DNA of 64,000 bases, from assembly GCF_900890425.1 (NCBI RefSeq), contig NZ_CAAHFG010000001.1, forward strand, positions 3,286,001 to 3,350,000, written 5' to 3'. Each line of letters starts with the position of its first letter. The stretch's first letter is position 1. The translations under genes were made by a program, and so were the position numbers. Shown here piece after piece: positions 40,415 through 50,233 of this stretch. Source of the DNA: Pontiella desulfatans. GTDB lineage: Bacteria > Verrucomicrobiota > Kiritimatiellia > Kiritimatiellales > Pontiellaceae. The notes under the pieces are model-generated. The model worked only from the letters and a program-made list of their open reading frames with translations. It was not told where the DNA came from and did not search any database.

Positions 40415-43400
40415 TTATGGAATCACGAGACGATAGTAACGCTCTACTTGGTTCGTTGATTCTGGATCATTGTGGCGTAACATCCCGGATGGAATTGCAT
40501 TGCTGGAGACCGGTTCCCAATTTCCAGACACTAAGTTTGTGCAGACTTCGACCACGGCCAACTCACCCAGAGTTCCGACAATGTTGAATCCAAACTCGTT
40601 TGACTCAATGCCCATACTACCCAGGAAAACCTGAACCGGAGACAACCACGGAACGACTGGGCGACCACCATAGGTCGCACCCCACCCCTCCGTTCCGCCA
40701 AGATAGTGCACCGTTGAGAGGCCTGTATCGAAAAGCGCGTCCATCCCGATGGCAGGTGCATCTCCCCTGAAGTGCATTTTCGAAAGGCTTGTGCACCCAT
40801 AAAAAGTATAGTTACCGATCGACTCTACTCCGCTTCCCACAACGATATTTGTTATAGCGGAACAGAATTGGAATGCATTATTCCCAATGGTCATGACGCT
40901 GTCCGGAATCACCAGCTCAATCAGCCCGGAGCAGAAAGTGAATGCAGAGTTCCCAATGGAAACGACACTGCCAGGAATTTCAACGTGCATGAGGCTGGGG
41001 CAGTTTGCGAATACTTCATTACCGATAGAGGAAATACCTTCCGGCCATGCTATGCTTATTAACCCTGTGCAATTCCTGAATGCACCTGCGCCGATGAACG
41101 TTATGCCTTCCGGGAATTCAATGCCCGTAATATTTTCACAATTCCTGAATGCATCTCCACCGATCGACACCAAACCTGCCCCCAACGTAACATTAGTAAG
41201 TCCGGAACATTCTCGGAATGCCGAGTCCGAAATTGTATTCACGCTATCGGGTACAGTTACACTCTCCATTCCTGTGCATGCATAAAATGCATAGCTTCCC
41301 AACGACATAACACTGTCCGGAATGACAATATTCGTGAGCCCCGGGAGGATTGCAAATGCGCCGGTGCCTACAGATGTGACGCCATTGGAAATGGCGTAGT
41401 TACCGCTCTTGCCAGCCGGATAGAGTACCAGCTCTGTAAGGTCTTTACTGAACAAAACCCCATCACTGCTGACAAAAACACTGTTATTCGCATCCACCGT
41501 CACCGAAGAAATCCCGGAGCAGGATGCGAAAGCAAAAAAACCGATTGATGACACACTTTCCGGAATAACAATGTTTGTAAGTCCGGTGCACCTGAAGAAG
41601 GCATAATCGTCAATGGTCACAACCCCATCGCCGATCGTAATCATTTCCAGGTTTGTACAGTCGTAGAATGCACGTTCCCCAATGGACACAACACTGTCCG
41701 GGATGGTCACCTCTGTGAGAACCGTATTGAAGTTAAATGCATCATCCTGAATTGCGGTGACTGTTTTACCCTCAATCAACGATGGCATCGCGACTGCACC
41801 AACCGTTCCGGTGTAGCCGGTGATTGTTACGGTATTCGTATCTGATGCATTGACGACATAGGTAAAATCTACTCTCGGCAATGGAACCTCATAAACAGCC
41901 CTGCGGCGGAGAAAGTCGCCATTGATCATTGGTTGATCCTTCCAGCCAGGAATAGTCGGTCGAACGGCAGCCCCAAGCTCAAAGATAACGAAATCCTCGT
42001 TACCCACATTATTCGGCTCATTGGGCAGCCAATTCAGGAAGGCTAGCGGCTGTCCGGAATCCCAGAGGAAAGAACCTTCGGAGATTTCATCAGAAAGCCC
42101 AACCCAAACCGCCCAGCTCGTATCGCTCACCATATCCCGCAGGCGACTATCCAGATAATCGTTGACTGCCTGAGAGGATATTGTGGCTAGATGTCCACCT
42201 TGGCTTGCGGCCAGCGCCCGTGCATCGGGTATAGTCATCCCTTCAAAGGTTAAATAGTATTCATAATCTCCGAATATTCCAAGCAACGCAGCAGCGCCCA
42301 TAAATTCATAGGCTCCCATGTCAATCGTCCCGTATGAAATACGTGGATTCCCAGCCAAATCGTTGGCAGATGAGACATAGGAATTATTCCCTGAATTAAT
42401 ACAAGGTGAAGCAGCGGACAAACGGAAATCTCCGTCTTCAAAATCTACAAACGAAGGTTCATTTGTGATGTTCCCATCCATGCCGTGGGTAAGAAACGGA
42501 GAACACGAAGCAAAAAATTGCATATAGTCTGGATCAGCCGTAGCCGTATTTCCGAAAACTATCGAGTTCCTAACCTCGCCGGGGTAAAGAAAACTGCCGT
42601 CCACACCACCTCCGTTGAATATTGCCGTGTTTCCGACTACAGTGCAACTTTCAAGAATGCCGCCAAATTTACCCCCACCCGAAAAGCCAGCGGAGTTCCC
42701 TACAAACAGGCAATTGATGGCTGTTCCATAATACATCCCTCCACCAAGGTGGGTTGCAGTATTTCCAATGACAACACAGCTCGAAACAGTAGCAGAAGCA
42801 TTACCTCGACTACAAAAGACACCCGCACCCCGCGCCTCGTCAGGCAGCACCTCATCTCCCGATGAATAGCCATTCGTGATCGTGAACCCGCCCACCACAC
42901 AGGAACTGTTGGTAAGATTAAAACACCGCACCGCACCGCCTCCATCCACGACAGTCGATGCATACCCGTTAACACTCTGAACCACGATGTCGTTAGTAAC
43001 GAGGATTTCGGATGCCAGCAAATAGTTGCCGTTGGTTACTAGCACGGTATCGCCATCAACCGCCACATCAACGGCATCCTGAATATTTGTGGCGGCGGTT
43101 GCCCAACTTCCGTACGGTGACTCGGGCGTAGTATTATTGATATTCACATAATGAATAGGAGATGGTTCTGAAAGAATGGTGATACGCATCGCAGTCACAG
43201 CCCCGGCTCCAGAAACATCACCACAGCCTAGGAGTAGAGCATTGGTGGGTGATATACCAAAGATGGAAGCCGTAGATCCTGATACACCCGGCGAGACATT
43301 TTCCCAGATAACCCAATCCTGACTTTCCCAACCGACCGATCGTGTTCCAAGGTTTGCCGTGCCATCCAAACCCTCATACGTAAGAGCGGGGCGATCAATA

Positions 43401-43885
43401 CCAATTTCCAACCCTGAATCTCTTACGATGCCGTAACGTTGAAAAATTTCAACCGTTTCAATAGAACCAAGAAGTTCGATTCTGTAGGAAGATTCCGTAT
43501 CCAATCCAGAGAGAGCCATGTATATACTTCCATCAGATGGGTTTGCCAGGTAATCCTGCGCCGCTGCCGGTGTTATCCATTCTTTCGAAACCCCGGAGTT
43601 CCATAGTGCACTACTTGGTTGTCCCAAAGTCAGGCCATCGTAGACTGTCTGATCGGCGAAAAGATTTGCGAAACCCTGTATGCCTATCGATGTCGGTGTA
43701 CCGGCTTCATCATCCACTGGCCACACGGATCCACCATTAAGATCCCCTGGAGATATGTTGTTCCACCCTGACCCAGCATCATTCGACCCGAAATTAATCA
43801 TTATCGCACCATCGGCTCCCCCGATGATTAAACCCAAAGTGGCAACAGAGATCTTTAGTGGCTTTATAAAATACATCATTTTCAT
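40415..43885 (-). CDS. Giant secreted mosaic protein: beta-helix, C-type lectin, BspA-type leucine-rich repeats
   Basis: The protein has 1156 residues. A signal (about 1-26) is followed by an unassigned beta domain (27-240), a right-handed beta-helix (250-530; AATNIQDAVDVAVDGDTVLV, TATHLGGGMYYGTA), a C-type-lectin-like domain (535-688; WVGLSDEISEGSFLWDSGQP, NEPNNVGNEDFVIFE) and about 15 BspA-type LRR_5 repeats (690-1075; IPDSVVSIGERAFYDCTNL). The C-terminal 80 residues resemble the ends of two other secreted proteins here. Base composition is AT-richer than nearby enzymes. Probably binds glycans or surfaces; no catalytic residues seen. Confidence 0.85.
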   Translation of the reverse strand: MKMMYFIKPLKISVATLGLIIGGADGAIMINFGSNDAGSGWNNISPGDLNGGSVWPVDDEAGTPTSIGIQGFANLFADQTVYDGLTLGQPSSALWNSGVSKEWITPAAAQDYLANPSDGSIYMALSGLDTESSYRIELLGSIETVEIFQRYGIVRDSGLEIGIDRPALTYEGLDGTANLGTRSVGWESQDWVIWENVSPGVSGSTASIFGISPTNALLLGCGDVSGAGAVTAMRITILSEPSPIHYVNINNTTPESPYGSWATAATNIQDAVDVAVDGDTVLVTNGNYLLASEILVTNDIVVQSVNGYASTVVDGGGAVRCFNLTNSSCVVGGFTITNGYSSGDEVLPDEARGAGVFCSRGNASATVSSCVVIGNTATHLGGGMYYGTAINCLFVGNSAGFSGGGKFGGILESCTVVGNTAIFNGGGVDGSFLYPGEVRNSIVFGNTATADPDYMQFFASCSPFLTHGMDGNITNEPSFVDFEDGDFRLSAASPCINSGNNSYVSSANDLAGNPRISYGTIDMGAYEFMGAAALLGIFGDYEYYLTFEGMTIPDARALAASQGGHLATISSQAVNDYLDSRLRDMVSDTSWAVWVGLSDEISEGSFLWDSGQPLAFLNWLPNEPNNVGNEDFVIFELGAAVRPTIPGWKDQPMINGDFLRRRAVYEVPLPRVDFTYVVNASDTNTVTITGYTGTVGAVAMPSLIEGKTVTAIQDDAFNFNTVLTEVTIPDSVVSIGERAFYDCTNLEMITIGDGVVTIDDYAFFRCTGLTNIVIPESVSSIGFFAFASCSGISSVTVDANNSVFVSSDGVLFSKDLTELVLYPAGKSGNYAISNGVTSVGTGAFAILPGLTNIVIPDSVMSLGSYAFYACTGMESVTVPDSVNTISDSAFRECSGLTNVTLGAGLVSIGGDAFRNCENITGIEFPEGITFIGAGAFRNCTGLISIAWPEGISSIGNEVFANCPSLMHVEIPGSVVSIGNSAFTFCSGLIELVIPDSVMTIGNNAFQFCSAITNIVVGSGVESIGNYTFYGCTSLSKMHFRGDAPAIGMDALFDTGLSTVHYLGGTEGWGATYGGRPVVPWLSPVQVFLGSMGIESNEFGFNIVGTLGELAVVEVCTNLVSGNWEPVSSNAIPSGMLRHNDPESTNQVERYYRLVIP

Positions 43886-43960
43886 CTTCGGCTCTCCTTT
43901 TGTGGAGTGGGCTTTCCTGCCTGCTCAACCGAGGGCAGACAGGAATGTCCGCCCCACCAG

Positions 43961-45703
43961 CTAATTCCCTAATTTCACATCAACCTGATAAAACCCGCCG
44001 TCCTCCACCGTATGCACCGTGTCGGTGTAGCTGTTTTGCGGATACGGGATTGCGGCTTCCAGGGTTTGGAAACCGTTGGTCAATGAATCCGTCCATTTGA
44101 CGGAATAAGAGCGGCCTTCGAGGGCGTTCCAGTTGACGACCATGCCGGACGGGGATGGCGGGGCATTTGAAACCACGAATTGTGAAGAACCGTCGTTTGG
44201 CAAGGTGCCGGCAATGAATTCTTCGCGATCGGTCAGCTCATCACCATCGCCATTGGAAGTTGGCAACGCATTCGTGGGATTTCCGTAATACAACAACTCA
44301 AAACTGTCCGGCAGACCATCGCCATCGAGGTCGGAGCAGTCGGGATCCACTATACGGTCAAGAACAAACGAGCCGAACCACGTCATCGTGTTGCCATTGA
44401 CCACACAGGACACTCCACTTTCGCCGTCCATTCCCCATTCGCCGCAGGTATCCGTCAATGCGGTAACGGACAGCAGGCTTCCGTCCCACGAATAAACGCC
44501 GCGCTCCATGCCGTCCTGACCGGAGGGATCGAATGTGGAATCGCCATCCTGAGCAAAGAAATAGATGCCGTTGGGCAGAAAGCTGAAGACCACATTATCG
44601 TGGTTATTGACTGGATCCAAATGAACCCACCCGCCAACAATGGAGGGAGGCGTGGAAGGCTGGTAGACACGGTGAAAGATTCCGATTCCTTCATCATCAA
44701 GGTCAAAATAAACGGCATCTCCTTGAACAGTGGCGCTTAGGATCGTGGCATGCGAAAGTCCCCCTTCACCATTCGTGTCCACGGTTACCGTACGGCTGAA
44801 CGCACCGGTCTCTGAATCCCAGGTATAGGTTCCCCGTTCCATGCCCAGTCCACCGGAAAAGCCATCCGTGCTATCATGAGTAAGAAAATAGGTACCGTTT
44901 GTAAGGAAGGTTAGCGCCACGGTATCCTCAGTCGTCGGATCCCCGATAACCCAGCTTCCGACGATGGAGGAACAGTGAATACGTGCTTCCTCGTTTATTG
45001 GCATGCCTTCGTCTGACGTTGCGGTGAAGTTGTCTGCATAAACATCGCCGGAGTTGACAACCACCCCGCGGCTACCGCCATAAATGAAGACTTCAAAAAC
45101 ATCACTATTGCCCATGCCCCAAGGGGTGATATTCATGGTCTTGTTTACAACGGACCCAGCGCCTTGGTCATATGAGCTGCTTATCGTCTTGGCACTTGCA
45201 TCGAAAGAAATGGTAAAGCTGATCTCATCGCTTGATGCCGCCTGGTATTCCTTGAACTGGGAGACCCCATTCGTCCCTCCCTCAGTAACGATGTCATGAT
45301 ACCCGAAACCATTGTTGCCCTTATTGCGGTCGATACCGAAGGAGTTGCTGAACGAATTAAAGTACACGCCAATACCCAGCCATGTTTCATTGCTGCCGCT
45401 CGGTATAAGATTTTCATTCAATTGGTTGACCGTGGTGATTGAAACAGTCCAGTCATTCGTATAGCTTCCAGCATTGGCTTTCCATTTCCATGCATTGGAA
45501 CGGTCAATCCCAACTCCTGTGGCCTGGAACTCAAGCCGTCCGTTGGTTTCAGTGAATGAGGTTCCAACCTCATTCACGAAATTCGTCCAATTGCCGGAAT
45601 TCATTATGTTGTCATTGAAATCATCCCCGCCGGAAAAGTTGGCCAGGGTTGAGCCGCATGCCATCAATAGGCCAGCAAGTGTAACGCATGTTGTCTTTTT
45701 CAT
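43961..45703 (-). CDS. Secreted beta-rich protein with a calcium-binding linker
   Basis: The protein has 580 residues with a signal (MKKTTCVTLAGLLMACGSTLA). The first 240 residues form a lectin-like beta domain (DDFNDNIMNSGNWTNFVN). Two similar repeats of about 100 residues follow (SIVGSWVIGDPTTEDTVALT and SIVGGWVHLDPVNNHDNVVF, each with MERG). A thrombospondin-3/dockerin-like segment (DLDGDGLPDSFELLYYG, NGDGDELTDREEFIAGT) probably binds calcium. The C-terminus (NWNALEGRSYSVKWTDSLTN) is the module seen in other secreted proteins here. No enzyme motif. Likely a polysaccharide-binding or surface protein. Confidence 0.8.
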   Translation of the reverse strand: MKKTTCVTLAGLLMACGSTLANFSGGDDFNDNIMNSGNWTNFVNEVGTSFTETNGRLEFQATGVGIDRSNAWKWKANAGSYTNDWTVSITTVNQLNENLIPSGSNETWLGIGVYFNSFSNSFGIDRNKGNNGFGYHDIVTEGGTNGVSQFKEYQAASSDEISFTISFDASAKTISSSYDQGAGSVVNKTMNITPWGMGNSDVFEVFIYGGSRGVVVNSGDVYADNFTATSDEGMPINEEARIHCSSIVGSWVIGDPTTEDTVALTFLTNGTYFLTHDSTDGFSGGLGMERGTYTWDSETGAFSRTVTVDTNGEGGLSHATILSATVQGDAVYFDLDDEGIGIFHRVYQPSTPPSIVGGWVHLDPVNNHDNVVFSFLPNGIYFFAQDGDSTFDPSGQDGMERGVYSWDGSLLSVTALTDTCGEWGMDGESGVSCVVNGNTMTWFGSFVLDRIVDPDCSDLDGDGLPDSFELLYYGNPTNALPTSNGDGDELTDREEFIAGTLPNDGSSQFVVSNAPPSPSGMVVNWNALEGRSYSVKWTDSLTNGFQTLEAAIPYPQNSYTDTVHTVEDGGFYQVDVKLGN

Positions 45704-46404
45704 CGGACGTCTCCGGTTATGGTTGTTGAAATGAAAAGCCCGCTTCCTGTTGAAGGAAACGGGCTGTGGTGCATGGGGAGATGGGGTTGTCAGAAGTCGG
45801 CCAATGCGGAATGGGGCCAGCCTTATTCGACCGCACCGTGCCCACATTTTTAAAACCGACCTTCATGACCTCTCCCGTGAACGGAAGGACGCTACGCCTG
45901 CCCTTTGTCTTACACAATGATTATTTTTGTCATATTTTGATGTGCATAACTCGTTTAACGTATTGCCTCTGGGGGTTTATGAACCTCAACTATTTGTCCG
46001 TGAAGCCCGGATTACGGCGTTTTTCCGGCGAAATATCCGGTCTACAGGATTTCCAGAAAAAGCAGACACGCGGTCAGCGTAGTCATGCAGGCCAATAAAA
46101 CAGCCAATCGGATTCCGTTGATTTCCTTATCACTCACTTTTTCCAGCTCCCGTGTTTGGAATGGGGGCAAGGATATGGCAAGACGGCGGGGCTGTATAGA
46201 CCACTTTAGGCGTAGTTGCATTGCGTTAATACCCGGTTGCTTGCTGCGTTTTGTGGAGGGTCGATGGCCTCGGCGACATCTGAACGCAAGGCTCGGGAAG
46301 CTCGAGCCTTTTCTAGACGCGAATGGCAATAGCCCCCACGCTGATTGGGTTCCGGCATCTTCACCGTGAACATAGCCTTGTTCTTTATTGACCGAAGGCT
46401 GAAC
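45704..46404. other. Interval without a convincing gene
   Basis: About 700 bases between two leftward genes. It holds the upstream region and hairpin (45733-45765) of the secreted protein, and a possible minus-strand 59-codon frame (46042-46221) that ends in a hydrophobic stretch (RLAVLLACMTTLTACLLFLE). That frame lacks a clear ribosome binding site, so I do not call it a gene. The rest shows nothing recognisable. Confidence 0.4.
45733..45765 (-). terminator. Terminator-like hairpin upstream of the secreted protein gene
   Basis: Stem AGCCCG/CGGGCT with an inner TTCC/GGAA pairing, followed on the minus strand by TTTT. It is 30 bases upstream of the start at 45703, so it may be an attenuator in the leader or the terminator of an older upstream gene. 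Confidence 0.5.
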
Positions 46405-46437
46405 ACAAAAAAGCCCGCAGAACGAATCCTGCGGGCC
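46405..46437 (-). terminator. Rho-independent terminator
   Basis: Stem GCCCGCAG/CTGCGGGC, 8-base loop, then six T on the minus strand. It follows the gene at 46457-47101. Confidence 0.82.
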
Positions 46438-46456
46438 ATGCAAAAAGCAATCGGGC

Positions 46457-47101
46457 CTACTTCTCTTTCTTCTTTTTCTTGGAAGACGCGCCTTTGCTCG
46501 CTTTCCTTCCAGCCTCGACGGGATCGTCCAACTTGGTGAGCCATTTCTCATCCATGTATTTCTTGTCGCTGGCATAGGTTTTGATGATCTCGCCCTCTTT
46601 GCGGGCCACCACCAAATAACCGTCGTAGACATCGCCGGAAACGGACTTCGAGCTTGAGCTGCCGCTGTTGTTGCTGTTGCTGTTTCCGCTACTGGTCTTG
46701 CTGGTTTTGGTTTCAGACCAGGTCAAGGTTCCGGATTTGACCGGATGCGTGGCGCGTTTCATGCCGCCTAGCTCCATGGTCGTCTTGCCCTTTTCACAGA
46801 TGACCGGATCGCCCTCATTGCCGTCGCCGTCGAGCGGACGTTTGAAGAAATACCATTCCAGATCGAACGCCCCCTCCTGCTTGATTGTGTTGGCCAGGGT
46901 GATCTGCAGCTCATAAAACTGCGTTTCCGTTTTGGACTTCGAGCTTGACCGTTCGGATTCGTTTTTCGTGGAGTCCCGATCCTTCTCAAGCTGGCCCATC
47001 ACCTGGATACGTACTGGATGGACTTTAGGCGCAGCCGCCTGGGCGGCACCGGCGGACAATGCAACGGCGGCCATCGTTAGAAGAAACATGCTGGTTTTCA
47101 T
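46457..47101 (-). CDS. Secreted protein with Ser-rich linkers and a Lys-rich tail
   Basis: The protein has 214 residues with a signal peptide (MKTSMFLLTMAAVALSAGAAQA). The body has two strand-rich parts (FYELQITLANTIKQEGAFDL, YDGYLVVARKEGEIIKTYA) separated by low-complexity Ser/Asn/Lys stretches, and ends in a run of lysines (SSKKKKKEK). It is the last gene of the leftward series before a strong terminator. I recognise no family. The basic tail could bind anionic, for example sulfated, polysaccharide; this is speculation. Confidence 0.7.
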   Translation of the reverse strand: MKTSMFLLTMAAVALSAGAAQAAAPKVHPVRIQVMGQLEKDRDSTKNESERSSSKSKTETQFYELQITLANTIKQEGAFDLEWYFFKRPLDGDGNEGDPVICEKGKTTMELGGMKRATHPVKSGTLTWSETKTSKTSSGNSNSNNSGSSSSKSVSGDVYDGYLVVARKEGEIIKTYASDKKYMDEKWLTKLDDPVEAGRKASKGASSKKKKKEK

Positions 47102-47155
47102 TTTTTTTTATTCCCCTGTTCAGTTTGTGGATGGATGGATGGGCCAACCGATGGC

Positions 47156-48673
47156 CTAACGCATCCGTTTGCTTTTCAACAGATCCTCAAGTTCGCCCGC
47201 CATGGCCTCCGCCTTTTCCGGATGCGTCTTGATCAAATCGTCCTGCTCTCCTGGGTCGTTGGCCAGATTGAAAAGCTGTGCGGGAACCCCCTTTTTATTG
47301 TGCTTGTAGGCCTGGATATATTTCCATTCCCCCCGGCGCAGGGCGCGCTTGCCTCCGGCCTCCTCGACCATGAAGGGCAGGCCGTTGCGCTCTTCGCCCA
47401 GCAAGGCAGCCAGCGTATTCCGGCTATCGATGCCTTCGTCGTCGGCCAGCTCCTCCCCGAGCAACGCGGCAAAGGAACCCATCAGGTCCACCTGGTTCAC
47501 CAACGCGGCGGACACACCGGGCTTGATGCGCGCCGGCCAGCGGACAATGAACGGCACCCGCGTTCCGCCTTCATAGATCTGGTATTTCCCGCCGCGCCAG
47601 ATCCCGGATCCATCGTGGCCCCGGTCCACTTCTTCGGACGAGGTTTTTACCACGGTTCCGTCATCGTAGCCATCGTCGTAGACGGGGCCGTTGTCGCTCG
47701 AAAAAATCACGATGGTGTTTTCGGTCAGCCCGTTTTCCTCCAGGGCCTTCATGATTTCGCCGGTCGACCAGTCGAACTGCACCATCGCGTCGCCACGGTA
47801 GCCGAGCTGGGTTGAGCCCTGGAAACGCGGGTGCGGAGCGCGCGGCACGTGGATGTCCTGCGAGGCGAAGTAGAGGAAAAACGGACGGTCCTTGTTTTCC
47901 GCAATGTAGTTTTTTGCTTCCTTCACGAATTCATCGGCCATGGTTTCATCGTTCCAAAGCGCAGACGCTCCGCCGGCCATGAAGCCAATGCGGCCGATGC
48001 CGTTGATCACGCTATTGTTGTGGCCGTGCGAGCTTTTGTAGTAGGTCATTGCCTCGGGCGTTTCCTTGGCGTCGGGATATTGCGTGCTGCCCGCATGCTT
48101 CCGAACGTCAGCCAATTTCCGCTCCACGAAAAGTGGATCCTTTGGATCGAGCCCCACCACGTGGTGGTTCTTCAGATAGACGCAAGGCACCCGGTCGTTG
48201 GTGGAAGGCAGCAGGAAGGAATAGTCGAACCCGATTTCCAGCGGCCCCGGCTTCACGGCACCATTCCAATCCGTCGGCACCTCCTTGGCCCCGATACCCA
48301 GATGCCATTTGCCGATCACGCCGGTTTTGTAGCCCGCCCGCTGCAACATTTTGGGCAACGTGGTGATGTCGGTCGGGATCGAGAGCGGAGCATTGGGCGG
48401 CAGGATGCTCACCTTGTGCCGGAAGGCATAGACGCCCGTCAGCATCGAGAAGCGCGACGGCGAACAGGTGGCCGACGTGCAATGGCCATCCGTAAAACGC
48501 AACCCCTCCGCCGCGAGCCGGTCAATATTTGGCGTCGGGATCATTTCCGAGCCATAGGCCCCCACATCGCCAAATCCAACATCATCGCCATAGATCAATA
48601 CAATGTTCGGCCGCGGCGCGGCCACCGAAGCGGAAACCAATCCCGCCAAGACCCATGCAACTATTCTACTCAT
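47156..48673 (-). CDS. Secreted family S1 sulfatase
   Basis: The protein has 505 residues with a signal (MSRIVAWVLAGLVSASVAA). Active-site features: IYGDDVGFGDVGAYG (metal ligands), CSPSRFSMLTG near residue 70 (formylglycine precursor Cys), GVIGKWHLGIGAK, and IFSSDNGPVYDDG. It has an arylsulfatase-A-like layout. It lies 171 bases downstream of the sulfatase at 48845-50233 on the same strand. Substrate position cannot be inferred. Confidence 0.95.
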   Translation of the reverse strand: MSRIVAWVLAGLVSASVAAPRPNIVLIYGDDVGFGDVGAYGSEMIPTPNIDRLAAEGLRFTDGHCTSATCSPSRFSMLTGVYAFRHKVSILPPNAPLSIPTDITTLPKMLQRAGYKTGVIGKWHLGIGAKEVPTDWNGAVKPGPLEIGFDYSFLLPSTNDRVPCVYLKNHHVVGLDPKDPLFVERKLADVRKHAGSTQYPDAKETPEAMTYYKSSHGHNNSVINGIGRIGFMAGGASALWNDETMADEFVKEAKNYIAENKDRPFFLYFASQDIHVPRAPHPRFQGSTQLGYRGDAMVQFDWSTGEIMKALEENGLTENTIVIFSSDNGPVYDDGYDDGTVVKTSSEEVDRGHDGSGIWRGGKYQIYEGGTRVPFIVRWPARIKPGVSAALVNQVDLMGSFAALLGEELADDEGIDSRNTLAALLGEERNGLPFMVEEAGGKRALRRGEWKYIQAYKHNKKGVPAQLFNLANDPGEQDDLIKTHPEKAEAMAGELEDLLKSKRMR

Positions 48674-48844
48674 TCAAAACCCCCATATTGGTGAATCCCA
48701 ATAGACGACCACAAAGGACGCATCGGAACAAGGGCATATGCAACATTTTGGCATCGCTGACTCCGCATCATTCCCCGCCGAACCTGCACGTTGTTTTTTT
48801 CGCCGGGAACGTGCCCTCGGGCAATGCGGCCGGTTCGACCGACC

Positions 48845-50233
48845 CTACCGGTTGTGGGCTTCGAGGGCCTGGGCCAGGCGTTCCGCAATTTCCGGATGAT
48901 CGTTGATCACGTTTTTGCTTTCGCCAATGTCATCCGCCAGATTGTAGAGCGTCGGGGCCTTGGATTCCCGCTTGGTGTCCTTGACCTTGAAGATTTCCTT
49001 CTTGTGGTATTTCCAGTCGCCACTGCGCACCGCGAGGTCGCCGAAAAAGAAATATTCATGCGGCGTCTTTGCGCCCTTTTTCGCGGTGAGCAGATCCATG
49101 ATGTTTTTTCCGGCAAGCGGTTGCTGGGCCGGAAGCGCCGCCCCCGTAACCTGCGCCAAGGTCGGCAACAGATCCATGGTCAGCGCCATTTCCGAGCAGG
49201 CGCTACCCGCCGGAACCTTGCCGGGCCACCGTATGATCGCCGGAACCCGCTGCCCGCCCTCGAAGCGCGTCATCTTGCCTTCAAACAACGGAAGGGCGCA
49301 ACCGCCATGAGCCCCCTTGACCAGCCAAGGGCCATTGTCGGAGGTGAAAACCACGATAGTGTCTTTATCCACACCCAGTTGTTTCAAATGGTTCAGGATG
49401 CGCCCGGTGTTGTGGTCGATCTCCTCGATCACATCGCCATAGAGCCCGCGCGCGCTCTTGCCCTTGAAGTCGGGCGAGGCAAACAGCGGCGTGTGCGGCA
49501 TCGAGTTGGCCAGATAGAGGAAGAAGGGGTTGCCGGCCTTAACGCTTTCGCTGATGAACTGGATGCCTTCATCGGCATAGCGACGGGTTATGGTGGATTG
49601 GTCGGCCGGGAACTCGATGCACTCTTCGTTGCGCATCAGCGGAACCTTGTCCTTCATGGATCGGGGGTTTCCATTGTTGGACTTCCCGGCAAAAGCGTCA
49701 TCCAAGGCCTTGAAATCCATCCCTTCGCGGAACAGGCATCCGTCCGCATATTTCATTTCCTTGGCCGGATACATATCGTTGCTGTAGGGAATGCCATAGT
49801 AGGAATCGAAGCCCTGGTTGGTCGGCAAAAACTCCACATGATCCCCCAGGTGCCACTTGCCGACCGCCTTGGTGGAATAGCCGACCCCCTTCAGCACCTC
49901 GGCAATCGTCACATGCTCCGGCGCAAGCCCCTTGTGCCCCCGGTTCGGGAAAAAGACCCCGGGTACGCCGATCTTACTCGGATAGCATCCCGTCAGCAGA
50001 GCCGCGCGCGAGGCCGAGCAAACGCACGACGCCACATAGAAATCCGTAAAGCGCATCCCTTCGCGGGCCAGCCGGTCCACGTTCGGCGTCTTGATATCCG
50101 GCGAGCCATAGCACCCCAGATCCTGATAGCCCTGGTCGTCGTTCAGGATAATGACAATGTTCGGTTGCTCCGCCGCAAAGACCGCGGTTGCTGCGGCGGC
50201 TACGGCAAGTCCATTCAACATAATGTGTTTCAT
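48845..50233 (-). CDS. Secreted family S1 sulfatase with a CSASR maturation motif
   Basis: The protein has 462 residues with a signal (MLNGLAVAAAATAVFAAEQ region). Metal-site LNDDQGYQDLGCYGSPDIKT and GKWHLGDHVEF, FTSDNGPWLVKG. The modification motif is CSASRAALLTG: alanine replaces the usual proline, which is tolerated by Cys-type maturases. Overall layout follows the sulfatase at 38975-40390. The ATG at 50233 is preferred because the upstream 14 codons lack signal character. It lies 240 bases downstream of the GH115 gene. Confidence 0.94.
   Translation of the reverse strand: MKHIMLNGLAVAAAATAVFAAEQPNIVIILNDDQGYQDLGCYGSPDIKTPNVDRLAREGMRFTDFYVASCVCSASRAALLTGCYPSKIGVPGVFFPNRGHKGLAPEHVTIAEVLKGVGYSTKAVGKWHLGDHVEFLPTNQGFDSYYGIPYSNDMYPAKEMKYADGCLFREGMDFKALDDAFAGKSNNGNPRSMKDKVPLMRNEECIEFPADQSTITRRYADEGIQFISESVKAGNPFFLYLANSMPHTPLFASPDFKGKSARGLYGDVIEEIDHNTGRILNHLKQLGVDKDTIVVFTSDNGPWLVKGAHGGCALPLFEGKMTRFEGGQRVPAIIRWPGKVPAGSACSEMALTMDLLPTLAQVTGAALPAQQPLAGKNIMDLLTAKKGAKTPHEYFFFGDLAVRSGDWKYHKKEIFKVKDTKRESKAPTLYNLADDIGESKNVINDHPEIAERLAQALEAHNR

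Noticed and set aside
40700-41750. DNA tandem repeats of about 69 bases
   Set aside because: They are the coding sequence of BspA-type leucine-rich repeats of one protein, diverged at the DNA level, not a separate satellite.
46042-46632. 196-codon minus-strand frame upstream of the terminator at 46405
   Set aside because: It overlaps the real gene at 46457-47101 in another frame and crosses its terminator; only a 59-codon tail could be separate, and it lacks a ribosome binding site.
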